Assembly (NCBI GenBank): GCA_030220185.1
Contig: JASPKZ010009944.1
Span: 57,175 to 121,174, forward strand
Reading direction: 5' to 3'
Origin: Diploptera punctata
Taxonomy: Eukaryota > Arthropoda > Insecta > Blattodea > Blaberidae
DNA: 64,000 bases
A program made the translations under genes and the position numbers. Of the stretch, positions 1-10,499 are shown piece by piece. The notes beneath the pieces are model-generated. The model was not told the DNA's origin and made no database searches. It worked only from the letters and a program-made list of their open reading frames with translations. The number at the start of each line of letters is the position of its first letter. Positions within the stretch are counted from its first letter, which is position 1.

Positions 1-415
1 AACTACATCATTAGCGTAATAACAGACGGCAGATGTCTGCTATTACCGATAGAGAGAGTGACTCTTGTCGCAACACTCATATAGGCGCTGTTATATAATT
101 ATCATTTTTCTGATTGGATATTATGCTTTATTGCAGGTTGGACTGCTAATTGCAGTGCTGCCAATATAACTTATGAAATATTAAGAATGTTCTCAATGCG
201 TCTTACAGAATGCTTTATATTAGCTTGCAGTTATGATAATCCCCAGATGGAATTTAACATGCGATAAGTGCAGACCATGTTATTCCGCTCCATGTAAATG
301 CACGTTAAAAGTATAAATTTTATCTAAATTAATTTAAAACAGTGCAACAGTGCAAAATCTATAAAGGAAGAAGTGAAGTGCTTATTTAGTGATTATTCCG
401 ATTGAGGATCTTTTC
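1..415. other. AT-rich intron or flank, no feature seen
   Basis: No coding, repeat or RNA feature was recognised here. Confidence 0.4.
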
Positions 416-738
416 CACTTTTCAGCGGTTGCCCTTTTACCAGCCGGCTGCTGGCCCTTCACATCACAGAGGTAGATGATCAACAGCCACTGTAGGGGTG
501 ACATGTGGTTAGCATGTCGAGTCCCCCATGTCGAGTGCCGTTATAGCTGGTTCCTCAACCTGGAGCTGCTACTTATTGTAGCTACCCAAATGCCTCACGA
601 TGCTGGGTGGGCACCGGTCCCATACTGGCCGAAATACCATGAGAAAATTTCTTCCCCCATGGAGACTCGAACCAGCGCAAGTCCTGTAGCTCTGTGCCAA
701 GGCTTCCTACCTTAACCGCTCGGCTACGGCGCGGGACA
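416..738 (-). repeat. tRNA-derived SINE, family 1 (copy 1)
   Basis: Read on the minus strand it starts near 738 with a tRNA-like head: box A (GTAGCCGAGCGGTTAAGG) and box B (GGTTCGAGTCTCC), polymerase III promoter elements. About 250 bp of body follows. The same body occurs at 22290-22632 (minus) and 24122-24420 (plus). A minus-strand tRNA-like head with no CCA end or mature acceptor pairing indicates a SINE and not a tRNA gene. Confidence 0.85.
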
Positions 739-773
739 TTAGTGATTATTAATAAATAAATAATTATTATTGT

Positions 774-1431
774 ATTAAATTAATGTTGGGAAGTAAACAT
801 TATGAGGTATAATCATTAAAATACATTGGAGAACATATTGTTTAAACAACTCACCTCATAGGATTCATGCTTCCATGATATCGCGATTTCAAACATAGTC
901 ATGTTCATCTTCAGCCATAACTCCAACTGACGAAATTCTTCGGCCGTCAACTATTCTATTGTCGCCATCTTCAGTGCTGCCATTTATGGTTGAATTTATG
1001 AACTTCGAAATCAATGTAATTTCGTTGGGGATATCAAAATTCATTGATCTATTTTTGTTTTTCTGAATGTATATTTTTTCCCAAACTGTCAATTCCAAAG
1101 GTTTCTCTACTTGTTTTAAAAGTTTAGCTTCTAAAACAAGTAGAGAAACCTTTGGAATTGACAGTTTGGGAAAAAATATACATTCAGAAAAACAAAAATA
1201 GATCAATGAATTTTGATATCCCCAACGAAATTACATTGATTTCGAAGTTCATAAATTCAACCATAAATGGCAGCACTGAAGATGGCGACAATAGAATAGT
1301 TGACGGCCGAAGAATTTCGTCAGTTGGAGTTATGGCTGAAGATGAACATGACTATGTTTGAAATCGCGATATCATGGAAGCATGAATCCTATGAGGTGAG
1401 TTGTTTAAACAATATGTTCTCCGATGAATTT
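774..1431. mobile_element. Hairpin Penelope-like element (PLE) insertion
   Basis: Two near-identical arms, about 816-1118 and 1132-1434, are reverse complements around a 13-base loop. Each arm carries the same PLE 3' coding end (LTVWEKIYIQKNKNRSMNFD..., in plus at 1152-1361 and minus in the left arm) and 3' UTR. The left end has about 40 extra bases with GGAAGTAAACATTATGAGG. A 13-bp direct repeat TAATTATTATTGT lies at 761-773 and 1432-1444, so the palindrome was inserted as a unit. No RT domain remains. Confidence 0.85.
1336..1371 (+). ncRNA. Hammerhead-ribozyme-like motif in PLE 3' end
   Basis: CTGAAGA (1336-1342) matches the CUGANGA core. Stem II is GAACAT/ATGTTT with a 4-base loop, then GAAA (1360-1363), then the palindrome ATCGCGAT (1363-1370) where helix III would be, and A at 1371 as cleavage base. 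The palindrome would let two molecules share helix III. An inverted copy lies in the left arm near 883-918. Helix I looks weak. Activity is inferred. Confidence 0.55.
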
Positions 1432-1529
1432 TAATTATTATTGTTTTTATATAAATCCACCTGTGGTTTTATACAGTGTATTTTTTGGCTTAGTTTCGCC
1501 AGTGGTCCTCTATTCTAATTTTATATACC

Positions 1530-2312
1530 ATATACGCGTGTATAGGCCACACTTTTTTACCTAAAATATAAGTTTCAAATTAGGGTGCAGCTTATACATG
1601 AAATATCTAGAAAACTTGCTTCATTTTAGAACAATTTTATTGTCAAAACCGCCGAATTACAAGGTCGTGATGTGTCCAAAATCGCCATGCCCAGCCGTAA
1701 CTTTCCTTAAATTCATTGCATGGGATTTCCATATTCTCAGCTATCTTAAGGCCTTCGAACTGAAAATCAGTCTGCCCTGGTTTTCTCTATGTAATCCAGG
1801 AGAACTCTTTCTAATTGTGGATATTTTGCGTTCTTTCCACAGAAAGATTATCGATGTTGTGATGTGTTTACAATTGCATGATTTGTTTGGACCCACCATT
1901 GCAATTTTTTTTTTATCCACATCAAACTTTCTTCCTGCTGTCCTATTTCTGTGTTCTGCTGCATAGCGCATCACTTGTAGCTTGAATTTGGAGGTATAAC
2001 TTGCTCTGCACCAACCCATGTTTACACACAGTGAACAGGAATGACAATGAATACCGTACCTAACAACTGACGTCCCTTTTTACCCTTGTATTAATGACTG
2101 AGCCGCAGCCCGAATGTACTGTTACATAGCAATCAATAGAAGCTTTGAAATTTACAAATTGCCAGATTTAAAAATGGTGTAGGCCTACTTCTGTCCTTTG
2201 CACTGCTTCTTAGCAAAAATATAAGACAAATATTTTTTTCCCCAATTTATTATCGCAAAACTTGGATGAGGCCAATATACACATGTGGTCTATACATGCA
2301 TAAATATGTTAA
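1530..2312 (-). mobile_element. pogo/Tigger-like DNA transposon, deletion derivative (copy 1)
   Basis: Minus-strand ORF (2019 to 1741) begins with RASYTSKFKLQVMRYAAEHR then NRTAGRKFDVD, the N-terminal helix-turn-helix of pogo/CENP-B-type transposases. The remaining short ORF is not a DDE domain. The ends share an imperfect inverted motif around GTGTATAGGCCACA. The same unit occurs inverted at 30172-30957, showing a shared deleted form and not independent decay. Confidence 0.7.
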
Positions 2313-2439
2313 ACTAGGTTTTTTCAGTCCATTAAATCCCTCTTGGCCATTATAAAGGGGTTCCTGAACTGAAACCCAACCCACCAAACACCTTAGAAAT
2401 GTTTAAATTGGGGAAATAGATAAGTCTGCAATAAAAACC

Positions 2440-2835
2440 AAATGAATCATGAATTCTTCTTACCTCATACATCTATGTTTTTTTAAACATAGCACCGCAG
2501 TATCGGAGAAACATCTTCTCCATTGTCAGCTGTTTTCACGACGTGAAATGTGAACTCACATTTTGGGAAAAATTTACATCCACAAGAATAAAGAGAAAAC
2601 AATGAATTTTGAAATTCCCCGGGGGAATAGAAAAAAAATTGATTTGAAAGTTCATTGGTCAGCCAACAGAGGGAGCAGAAATCAAGCTACAAGATTGCCA
2701 ACCACAAATTCAACAGTTAGGAAGCATTGATAATGATACAAGAGTGTGGAAACTGCAGTATGCAATTAAACTATAAATGACGTGAGTCAACTCATATTAA
2801 TTAAAATAAACCTCTTAGTGTTACTTCCTTTAAAT
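2440..2835. mobile_element. Degraded PLE 3' fragment, inverted-end type
   Basis: The left part is minus-strand PLE tail (TTCTTACCTCATAC...CAGCTG), closely matching 33860-33960. The right part is plus-strand PLE coding remnant (LGKNLHPQE-like, NFEIP) ending in AAACCTCTTAGTGTTACTTCC near 2808-2830. No intact frame remains. Target duplication is not clear. Confidence 0.6.
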
Positions 2836-2909
2836 ATTGAATGACAACAGACTGACCTTATTTATTAACGTTACTTCCTGATGTATTTACATAATGAATA
2901 TGATTGCAG

Positions 2910-3115
2910 GTGAATGACCTGTACCCTGCATCAGAGTATGAGATGAGTATTTATGGTGTCACTGTAGCAGAGGGAGAGAGCAGTCAACTTAAATGGATTT
3001 CTTCTCTGTCAGATCCAGACATTGGTTCACATCTCTCTGTTGAACCGGATTCTTTAACGGACACAACATTTGAAATCACACTTCCTCAACCTGATGAATT
3101 TCTAACAAAGTGGAG
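2910..3115 (+). CDS. RPTP exon 1 in window: FN3 repeat boundary
   Basis: Begins after TTGCAG and ends before GTAAGT; it enters in phase 0 and leaves two bases of a codon. The first part (NDLYPASEYEMSIYGVTVAE...) has the end-of-repeat pattern of a fibronectin type III domain, Leu-x-Pro-x-x-x-Tyr-x-x-x-Val-x-Gly-Val. After an acidic linker a new repeat starts with FEITLP and ends in TKW, leaving AG of the next codon. It is extracellular. The next exon supplies T, giving a serine codon and continuing as SAYILIV, a typical FN3 strand. No upstream exon was recognised between position 1 and 2909. Confidence 0.8.
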
Positions 3116-3318
3116 GTAAGTTTTAACATTTGTAACCAGGTCTTCAATAAGTAATGCACATAATTTCAGTTCTCCATTACCTCTCAGTGCAAATGAGAGA
3201 AACTACAGAACATAAGTTGAGCCTTTTAGCTTGCGACAAGCCTCCAGTATCCTACTGGAGAATTTTGATTGAGTTTAGTATGTTTATTTTAGGAAATAAT
3301 ATTTCGAGGTTCTTTTAA

Positions 3319-3439
3319 TCAAGTTTTTGTGAGAATGGGATCATTTCTGGGCAAGCTGATGATGATATAGAGGATTATATCGAAAACAGAACTCAACATT
3401 AATTTGAGGTAAGATGTACCCATTCTCACAAAAACTTGA
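3319..3439. repeat. 21-bp inverted repeat enclosing a hammerhead-like core
   Basis: A perfect 21-base inverted repeat lies at 3319-3339 and 3419-3439. Inside, plus strand, CTGATGA (3356-3362), a 6-bp stem II (GATATA at 3364-3369 with TATATC at 3376-3381) and GAAA (3382-3385) match a hammerhead core exactly. GAGGTAAGATGT at about 3407-3418 is a PLE tail motif, so this is a small PLE-derived remnant. No clear helix III. Confidence 0.5.
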
Positions 3440-3520
3440 ACAGTTTGGTATATCTACATCCTTGGAAAAGGGTCATCTGTTGGAAAACAATGAAATTTCA
3501 TGATGTTACTGTAAGCTGTC

Positions 3521-5400
3521 AGACGACCCAACTAAATGGATACTACGAGAAACTAACAAATTAATAAAGGCCTCCTCGCTTCCCGACGACGTGAAGAAAG
3601 AACTTCAGAAGAACGAAGCCCAGCCACCAAGACTATACGGATTGCCTAAAATTCATAAGGAAAATACACTTTTAAGACCGATCGTCAGCCAAATAGGATC
3701 ACCTACTTACAACCTGGCTAGATATCTCTCTACTTTATTGAAACCACATACTAACAACAGTGACACTTATGTCAAGGACTCAATGCACTTCTTAGAAAAA
3801 CTAAAAGAGATAACATTACAACTGGAAGATAAATGGTGAGTTTCGACGTGATCTCACTATTCACCAAAGTTCCAATAAATGAGACTATTCACCTCATTGC
3901 TGCCAAGTTTCCTCAAGACATCACAAAACTTTTCGAAAACTGCTTAACCACCAGCTATTTTCTATTCAACAACGACTTCTACGAGCAAATAGATGGAGTA
4001 GCTATGGGCAGTCCCTTGAGCCCAGTAGTTGCCAATTTCTTCATGGAATACTTTGAGCAAACATGCTTAGATACGACACCTATCAAACCCAAGATATGGC
4101 TTCGCTATGTAGACGACACCTTTGTAATCTGGAACCAAGGGGAAGAGAAATTAGACGAATTTCTGACACACATCAACAACATAAACTCCAGTATAGAATT
4201 CACCATAGAAAAAGAAACAGATAACACCATAGCATTCCTAGACATCCTGATCAAAAGGGAAGAAGACAGCAACATTTACCACACTATCAACAGAAAACCT
4301 ACCCACACGGACAGGTATCTTCATAAAACCTCGAATCGTCACCCGAAACAAAAATTTGGAATCATCAAATCATTGACAGATCGAGCCAAAAAACTTTGTC
4401 ATCCGGATTTATTAAAAACGGAACTTCAACACCTCCAGACGGTATTCACAGCCAATGGATACACCAGGAAAGAAATCAACCGAGCCAATCATCCCAGACG
4501 ATACAACAGCAACAGCAGCAAGGAATCAGAGGAAAAAACTTCAACCAGGGCATTTTGCCGTTCATCAAGAATGTAACGGACCGCATTGGAAAACTTCTAA
4601 AGAAAGAAGACATAAAGACAGTATACAGGCCTACCAAGAAAATCAAGAACCTTCTCAGACCTATAAAAGATCAACTCCATCCTCATCAGACAGCAGGCAT
4701 ATACAGGATACCATGCAGTTGTAGAAAAGTGTATATAGGCACCACTAAACGCACCATCGCAACCAGACTTAAGGAGCATGAAAGATACAGTCATCTTAAA
4801 CAAATGGATAAGTTGGCAGTAGCAGAACACTCTTTACTGGATGGCCACAGGGTACAATACCAGAATACAGACATATTATCTAACTGCACTGCACACACTA
4901 TTTTACCCATCTACAACAAGAAGCCATCGAAATATTCAAACATAAAAACAGTTTCAACAGAAAAGAAGAATCATTAAAAGTCAACAAAGTATGGATACCG
5001 GTTCTAAAAAACGCAAAATGTAAACCTCTACAAGCACAGTCGACTAGACTATCAAAGAGCAATCTCAGTGGAACAATGGAAGTCCCTACCGCTGACCAAT
5101 CAGAAGGCAGATATAACGTACAGTCGACTAGACCATCAAACAGCAATCTCATTGGAGCAATGGAAGTCCCTAACGCTGACCAATCAGAAGGAGATACAAC
5201 TTACGAACACATCGCGGTGAACGTAAATAGGACGGACAGTGGACAGAATTGCCAGTCTCAAGACAACCCTTGAGGATGCCAGACGCAGTCTCTGGCGAAA
5301 CGTCGGGGAACTACAAGCCTCACGACCACGGCCTACAGCCCGAAAATCTTCTTCAAGATCAACATAGCAACTCCGGCCGTGAAAGTCTACGTGAACACAT
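3521..5400 (+). mobile_element. Penelope-like retroelement with GIY-YIG domain, 5'-truncated and frameshifted
   Basis: RT motifs appear in order: PRLYGLPKIHKE and LRPIVSQIGSP (3591-3839), then in another frame VSFDVISLFTKVP, IDGVAMGSPLSPVVANFFME and RYVDDTF (3833-4576), with the YVDD catalytic aspartates intact. A third frame (4396-4977) carries GIYRIPCSCRKVYIGTTKRT, the GIY-YIG nuclease used by Penelope elements in place of an APE endonuclease. The protein is broken by at least two frameshifts and lacks its N-terminus. The 3' UTR, containing a roughly 65-bp tandem repeat (about 5035-5200), runs to about 5400. Belongs to a different family from the hairpin PLEs. Confidence 0.88.
5270..5304 (+). 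ncRNA. Hammerhead-ribozyme-like motif in PLE 3' UTR
   Basis: Core TTGAGGA (5270-5276; C3 is T), stem II GCCAGA/TCTGGC (5278-5283/5291-5296), GAAA (5297-5300), palindrome ACGT (5300-5303), cleavage C at 5304. The GAAACGTC string is shared with the separate minus-strand PLE near 52777-52811. The C3 change predicts low activity. Confidence 0.5.
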
Positions 5401-6119
5401 CTGAATTAATAGTTCGTTCACATACTTATTAATTATTCATTGTCTTTCTGTTGAGGAATTTGGGTTAATCGAATCCTTACTTTAATTAATCATATAGATC
5501 TGCCCTTACCTCGCTTTGCATTATACTTATCTTTAACATAGCCGATATCGGCATTCTCATATTTTTTTATAACTATAAAAAAAATTATTTCATCAATGTA
5601 CTTAAGTAATATATTCAATTATTTAGATGATTATTTTTCTTTCTACTTTCCTATTTGGATAATCCTTGAAGAGTCTTATGTCATTAAAAATACACTTAGA
5701 ACTATATATTTTTATTCAACTAGTCCTGGGTTTGATTCCATACTGGTCCCTGCATACTTGTGTCCATTTATTGAGCTAATATTACGTGTGATTTTAATGC
5801 TTTGTCTTTCATGACTGCTAGCCTTTTGTCAAAGTTACATAAATTATTTTCGCTCCTATCATGAATTTCCGCGCGATAATTTGGCAGTAGCTTCGCGGTA
5901 TTTCTTACTTGATCGCGATTGACATTGTGTCTTGTGGCTTTACTTATTAATGTACTTATTTGACACGTAATATTTTGCCCAACTGACTCGTTACTGGCCG
6001 ACTTATTTGCGAATATTTGGTTTGCGAATATTTCGGTCCTTTGTTCAAAACTGTATAGGTGGAAACAAGAGACATCTGATTCAGGTTCCTTTACAAATTC
6101 TAGGTACCTCATGTACCTC

Positions 6120-6740
6120 TTATAAATATCTACCTGGGTTCCTTTGCTTTTTCTTAATTGGTTTATTCACCCTACTTGTTAGAAAGAGATATTTCTGTTC
6201 AGATGTGTCATGTTTCGAATGTTTACAAATAGACTCATGCATACTTGTCAATTCTACGCTTTCAAAAATGTCTTCAGATTTTATTTGCTTATCTACTGAC
6301 ACTTCTTCCTGGTCGCTAATTATTTCTACTAGATTTTTGTCTAATTCTATCACTGTTTCTCTTTCATTAAATTCCTGATTTATTTCTCGCGTTCCCTCAA
6401 TTCTATCAGTTTTACAAGTATTATTTGTATTCCCGGAATTGACACTGATTGATTCTGTTACTATAATCGTTTCCCTGTTACATTTTACTTCATCCCTCAA
6501 GCTACCTGCTACTGTACTGAATTCTTCTTTTAATGCCTCCCTTACTTTATTTGCTGACTCGTACAAAGCATCACATATCCTTTTGCTTTCCTGTTCGATC
6601 TTGAACTCGACCCTTGTATTCATTGCCTGTAACGCGTTCATGATTGCATTTAAATCTGCTATGCTTAGGTTTGAGCCTACATTATTTTTATTACTTTCCG
6701 CCATTTTATTATATGAATTGTTAATTAAATCTACTGTCAA
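6120..6740 (-). pseudogene. gag-like ORF of the LTR element
   Basis: A 206-residue frame with a predicted coiled-coil-like N-terminal half (NAIMNALQAMNTRVEFKIEQ...) and an acidic, Ser/Thr-rich C-terminal half; it ends at a stop (RNPGRYL). Related sequence continues at 6112-5768 in another frame. No conserved residues identify a family, so the gag call rests on its position downstream of the primer-binding-site-like sequence. Confidence 0.4.
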
Positions 6741-7555
6741 TCTCGTTTTATTTCCTTAAAAGTTACACTTTATTTTAATTTACACTCAAGTTACACTTTA
6801 TTTTAATTTACACTCCGCATGAACATAATTTTAATCGATTTTGAATGTTTGAAATTTTAAATGTGTCCATTTTGATGGTTTATTTCGTAGCACTGTCCTG
6901 AATATAAAGAAATAATTTTACAGACCTTTTTATTTGCTATGTTGTCATTCTGCTGGGGTGTTGTTTCTTAGTTGCTCACCTCCTGCTTTGGCGTTGTTCT
7001 CTCCTGGTCATCTTTTTCTCCGTCCATGGATTTCTTGCGTTCGTGGGACTTTTCAAGTCGGTTCCAAGTTTCTCTGAGGTTATTCCCTCTCACTTTTCGA
7101 CTTTATACGCGCCCCATGTTGGGCGCCGTTTGGAACAAAATTAATGGCTTTAAGGCTATATGGGGTACATGGGATGTAGGGCACTAGAATTTCGAAAGGA
7201 TTCCTCTTTTAGTCGAGGACTTCGGGTAGCTCAATGGGTTGCAGTAGGATGAGATGCTCTTGGTCCCGGGATACACAAGGATTGTGCGCACACGATTCTA
7301 TCTCGTTGAGAAATGACGACAAGTTGTAGATGCAATAATAACTTTATTTATTTTTTGTTGAACACACAATAAAAAAATCAAAGTATGTACGATTGGCATG
7401 TCTCATATGGTTCCACTTTATGTTGAGTAGGCTTAATTTAACAGTTGAATTCTTAATTACACCGCGCCTATTTTCTTTAAGTGTATACTTCCGATGGTCG
7501 ATAGACTACGAGGATATGTGCTCGCATTAGTATGATGAATATGTTAAGTGAACTA

Positions 7556-7712
7556 CTCGTGCCAGTAGCACCACGAGAAGAGAAGAAGTTTTACTCGTGC
7601 CAGTGGCACCACGAGAAGAGAAGTTTTACTCGTGCCAGGGGCACCACGAGAAGAGAAGTTAGAAGTGAGTTTTACTCGTGCCAGTGGCACAACGAGAAGA
7701 GAAGTTAGAAGT
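7556..7712. repeat. Four tandem hairpin repeats
   Basis: Copies start at 7556, 7593, 7629 and 7675. Each has CTCGTGCCAGTGGCACCACG then AGAAGAGAAG, and the first part is itself an inverted repeat. The copies differ by single bases and by a 14-base spacer in the last two. Located where U3 of the LTR element would be. Confidence 0.8.
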
Positions 7713-8653
7713 GAGTTTTAGTTTGTAATTTTCGTTATATGGTTAACACTTACTCCCACTCAATATAATTTGCGACCGTATGATAACGCCCACCTTAAGA
7801 TAAAATACATTAAACCAATTGGTGCATTTATCTATAATTTTAGGTGGTGGGTTCTAAACCCTTTGGTTCGTTGTGACGTCACCAAATGTTTGAGGACACT
7901 CCTACTTTTGAGGTTGGCTAAAATTGGTACATAAGTTTACACAAGCAGCCCGGGAATTCCGACTAATTTTGTAAAAAGCTTCTAATATTTTCTAGAATGT
8001 TCTGGTGGCTTCGTTCGCCTTTAATTAATTTGAATCATCCTCTGTCAAAATGCCTGGTTACTCGGTTTCTAAAATTTCCAGCAATCTATTTTTTCCTATT
8101 GAATTTAGCTGTCTAGTGTACAAGGCTTAGGCATTGTCAGTCCTAACCGGCTGAATAACTGCATCTAATCCTGTGTACTGGGAAGAATTATTTTGATCTT
8201 TATCTTGTTGAACGAATGTCTCGAGCCCATCAACATAAAATTAGGGTGCGTTACAGACATCAATCAGTCTTTTCCCTATATCACTCATAACTGATCGTTC
8301 CTATTTCATATTCATTTCAAGGAATCATTCAATTCACAAAAAAAAATAATTTTATAATTATATTCTATGTACTTTTCTGGTTTGTTTAAATAATAAGTAA
8401 TGATTTATTCAATTATTTAATTAATTATTTATAAATTTATTTTCCCTCACCCGATTATTAATTATTGGGCTGCTCATTTAGGGAGGAGGCTGAGTGAATA
8501 TCGCGCCTCATGCTTTATAAATTGTAAGATTGTAAATAAAAGATGAACACATTGATTATAAAAACAAAGAATTAAAAATCATTTCAAACTCACCAAGGCC
8601 AATACATGGATGCAGGCTCAAGAACTTGTAAAAATACTGTTGTTGAAGCTGGG

Positions 8654-10486
8654 TTAATAATTTAATAGGTCCTCATCCTCTTCTTCCTGGGATATGTGAT
8701 TCAAAGTTTCTTGGGCAGAAAATATGCTGTTGAAGTACCCATGTTGAGTTGCTAGAATGTAGGAAAGAAGCGCTCGAATATCTGCCAGCTTTTCTGAGGA
8801 AATAACTAGTGGTTTTGTGTATTTTTCAGATAAGATGATTGATGGAAGATTGAAATGATTCTGATCGTACATTTTTCCACATACTTTTTGCAGATTTATA
8901 TCGTAAGGTTCTTTTGTATTGTAGGCAGGTTTGATTCCAAATTCCATTTTGTAATCATTGGAAAAAACGAACACTCTGCCTTCCGAAAACTTGGTGCCCA
9001 GAACTTGCCACTTTGTCATATGATCCTGGAGAATTTGAACATCTTTAAAATTTTCTCTCTTCAATGACACTGCATTGAAAGGGTTCTTTCTCCTGCATAC
9101 TTAATATGTTGCCCATATTGTACAGCGAACACTTCTCTTCTACGAAGATGTTTCTCTATATTGCCAAAATCACGGTCACAGGGTAAGTATGAGTGTCCTG
9201 GCACCATGAATGTGTGTTCAATTTTCATAAAACGGTCTGCATGGATATATTTGAGGCAAGTCAAAACTATGTTTAAATTTTTGTTCTGTCCACTGCAGTT
9301 ATCACTAAAAATATGCAACGTCTTCACTTCTGGTGCTATTTTATTTTCTATGTAATGCATGAAGCAACTTGAAATTTCAGCAGACCCTCGTTTTCCAGTG
9401 CTCTCATCCCAAATGAACATAGAGGCATTTCCGGTTTTAAGATTGTGAATTCCAAAATTATAAGTCCATAATTTCCATTTATAGTACTGTATACCCATAT
9501 GTATTTTAGGAGTGGGAAATGCCTGCTGCATGTCTATAGAAATGGCAGCAACTGTTGGATCTTGATTTTTTGTCATCTCTTATAGTAATGTCTGTGCCAT
9601 CTTAGCTCTGCATTCTTGCAACATCATCTCAGCTTTTAAGTTATTAATTTGTTCCATGTCTGTATCTTCACTGAGAATTTGTAATTCCTGTTTTGTCCTT
9701 TCACAAAAATTGCAAGTATCAGATATGGGTGGAGCAAAGCCAAAATTTAATTGAGAATTGAAAATGTGCCGGTAAAATGATTCGGAGCAGGGAGAGCGTC
9801 ACTATAATGTTCAATGAGTCAGTTATAGTAAAATTCATACACTTTAGAAACATTTAATTCGGTAGGCAAGGATTTTCTGTGTGGGCTTTTAGCTCTACTA
9901 TAATGACTTGACAATGCAGGGAAGCTATTGATGTGTTCCATTGTCTTTGTTCTGTCCAAATCAGGTATTTTTCTAGTTTTCTCCTGATGACCTCGTTGGT
10001 CTCTGTCCGTGGTCCCAGTTCCTCTAAACCTTATCGCAGACTATACACAGTCTTTTTTTTCATTAGACAGTGAATGTTCCTGAAAGCAACAGCACACACT
10101 TTGTAATTAACACATCCATGACTTACACTGTATTCTACTGTGTGCAGTCTGCGAGAAGGCCTATCTTTTACGTGTGATTTATTCACATCTATGCTTTTCA
10201 TTAATGTATTCAAATTAACTGTTCTGTAGTTTATAGCCCCCTATTTTCCAAAATTCTTTAATATTTCATCTATCTTATCCTTACCACCTTTCTCAAAACA
10301 ACCACAATGACAAGGTGCCCCCACCTCTTTTGCTTTTACAATCTTTTTTGTTTTCACACTTAAATATTCTTGTCCCATATTTCTCTTCTTCTTAGACACA
10401 TTTATTTTCCATTTACCTTTTTCAACAGAACACTTCCTGGAACAACTGATGTGTTCGGAACTTAACTCACTGCCTGTGTCACTCAT
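8654..10486 (-). pseudogene. Degraded intronless ORF, transposon-associated family of uncertain class
   Basis: Minus-strand frames line up in order: 10486-10241 (Cys/Lys-rich start with HISCSRKCSVEKGKW), 10213-10031, about 9958-9600, 9576-9061 and 9070-8654. The central frame has AAISIDMQQAFPTPKI, FIWDESTGKRGSAEISSCF, HIFSDNCSGQNKN and FMVPGHSYLPCDRDF; the spaced Asp residues look like an RNase-H-like fold. I recall a widespread multicopy insect and cnidarian protein family with the SDNCxGQNKN pattern (possibly the DUF7869 group), but this is from memory. Stops and frameshifts are present, introns absent; no terminal repeats were found. Confidence 0.6.
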
Positions 10487-10499
10487 TATTTTGTGAAGA

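Larger units (their letters stand above)
5760..8200 (-). mobile_element. LTR retrotransposon 5' part (LTR, primer site, gag-like ORF), limits approximate
   Basis: On the minus strand a primer-binding-site-like GGCGCCCAACATGGGG lies at about 7107-7125. Downstream is an ORF 6740-6120, interrupted by a stop and frameshift and continuing at 6112-5768. It is rich in Asn/Glu/Lys, with helices but no zinc knuckle, as in some gag proteins. Upstream of the primer site, AATAAATAAAG at about 7343-7353 could be the LTR polyadenylation signal. No pol, protease or second LTR was found. The outer LTR edge could not be fixed. The element class (Ty3-like) is inferred only from the primer site and layout. Confidence 0.5.

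Noticed and set aside
476..715. 79-residue plus ORF
   Set aside because: Lies antisense to the family-1 SINE; the same peptide appears at the other SINE copies.
7556..7712. CRISPR-like array
   Set aside because: Only four repeats, no unique spacers, eukaryotic context.
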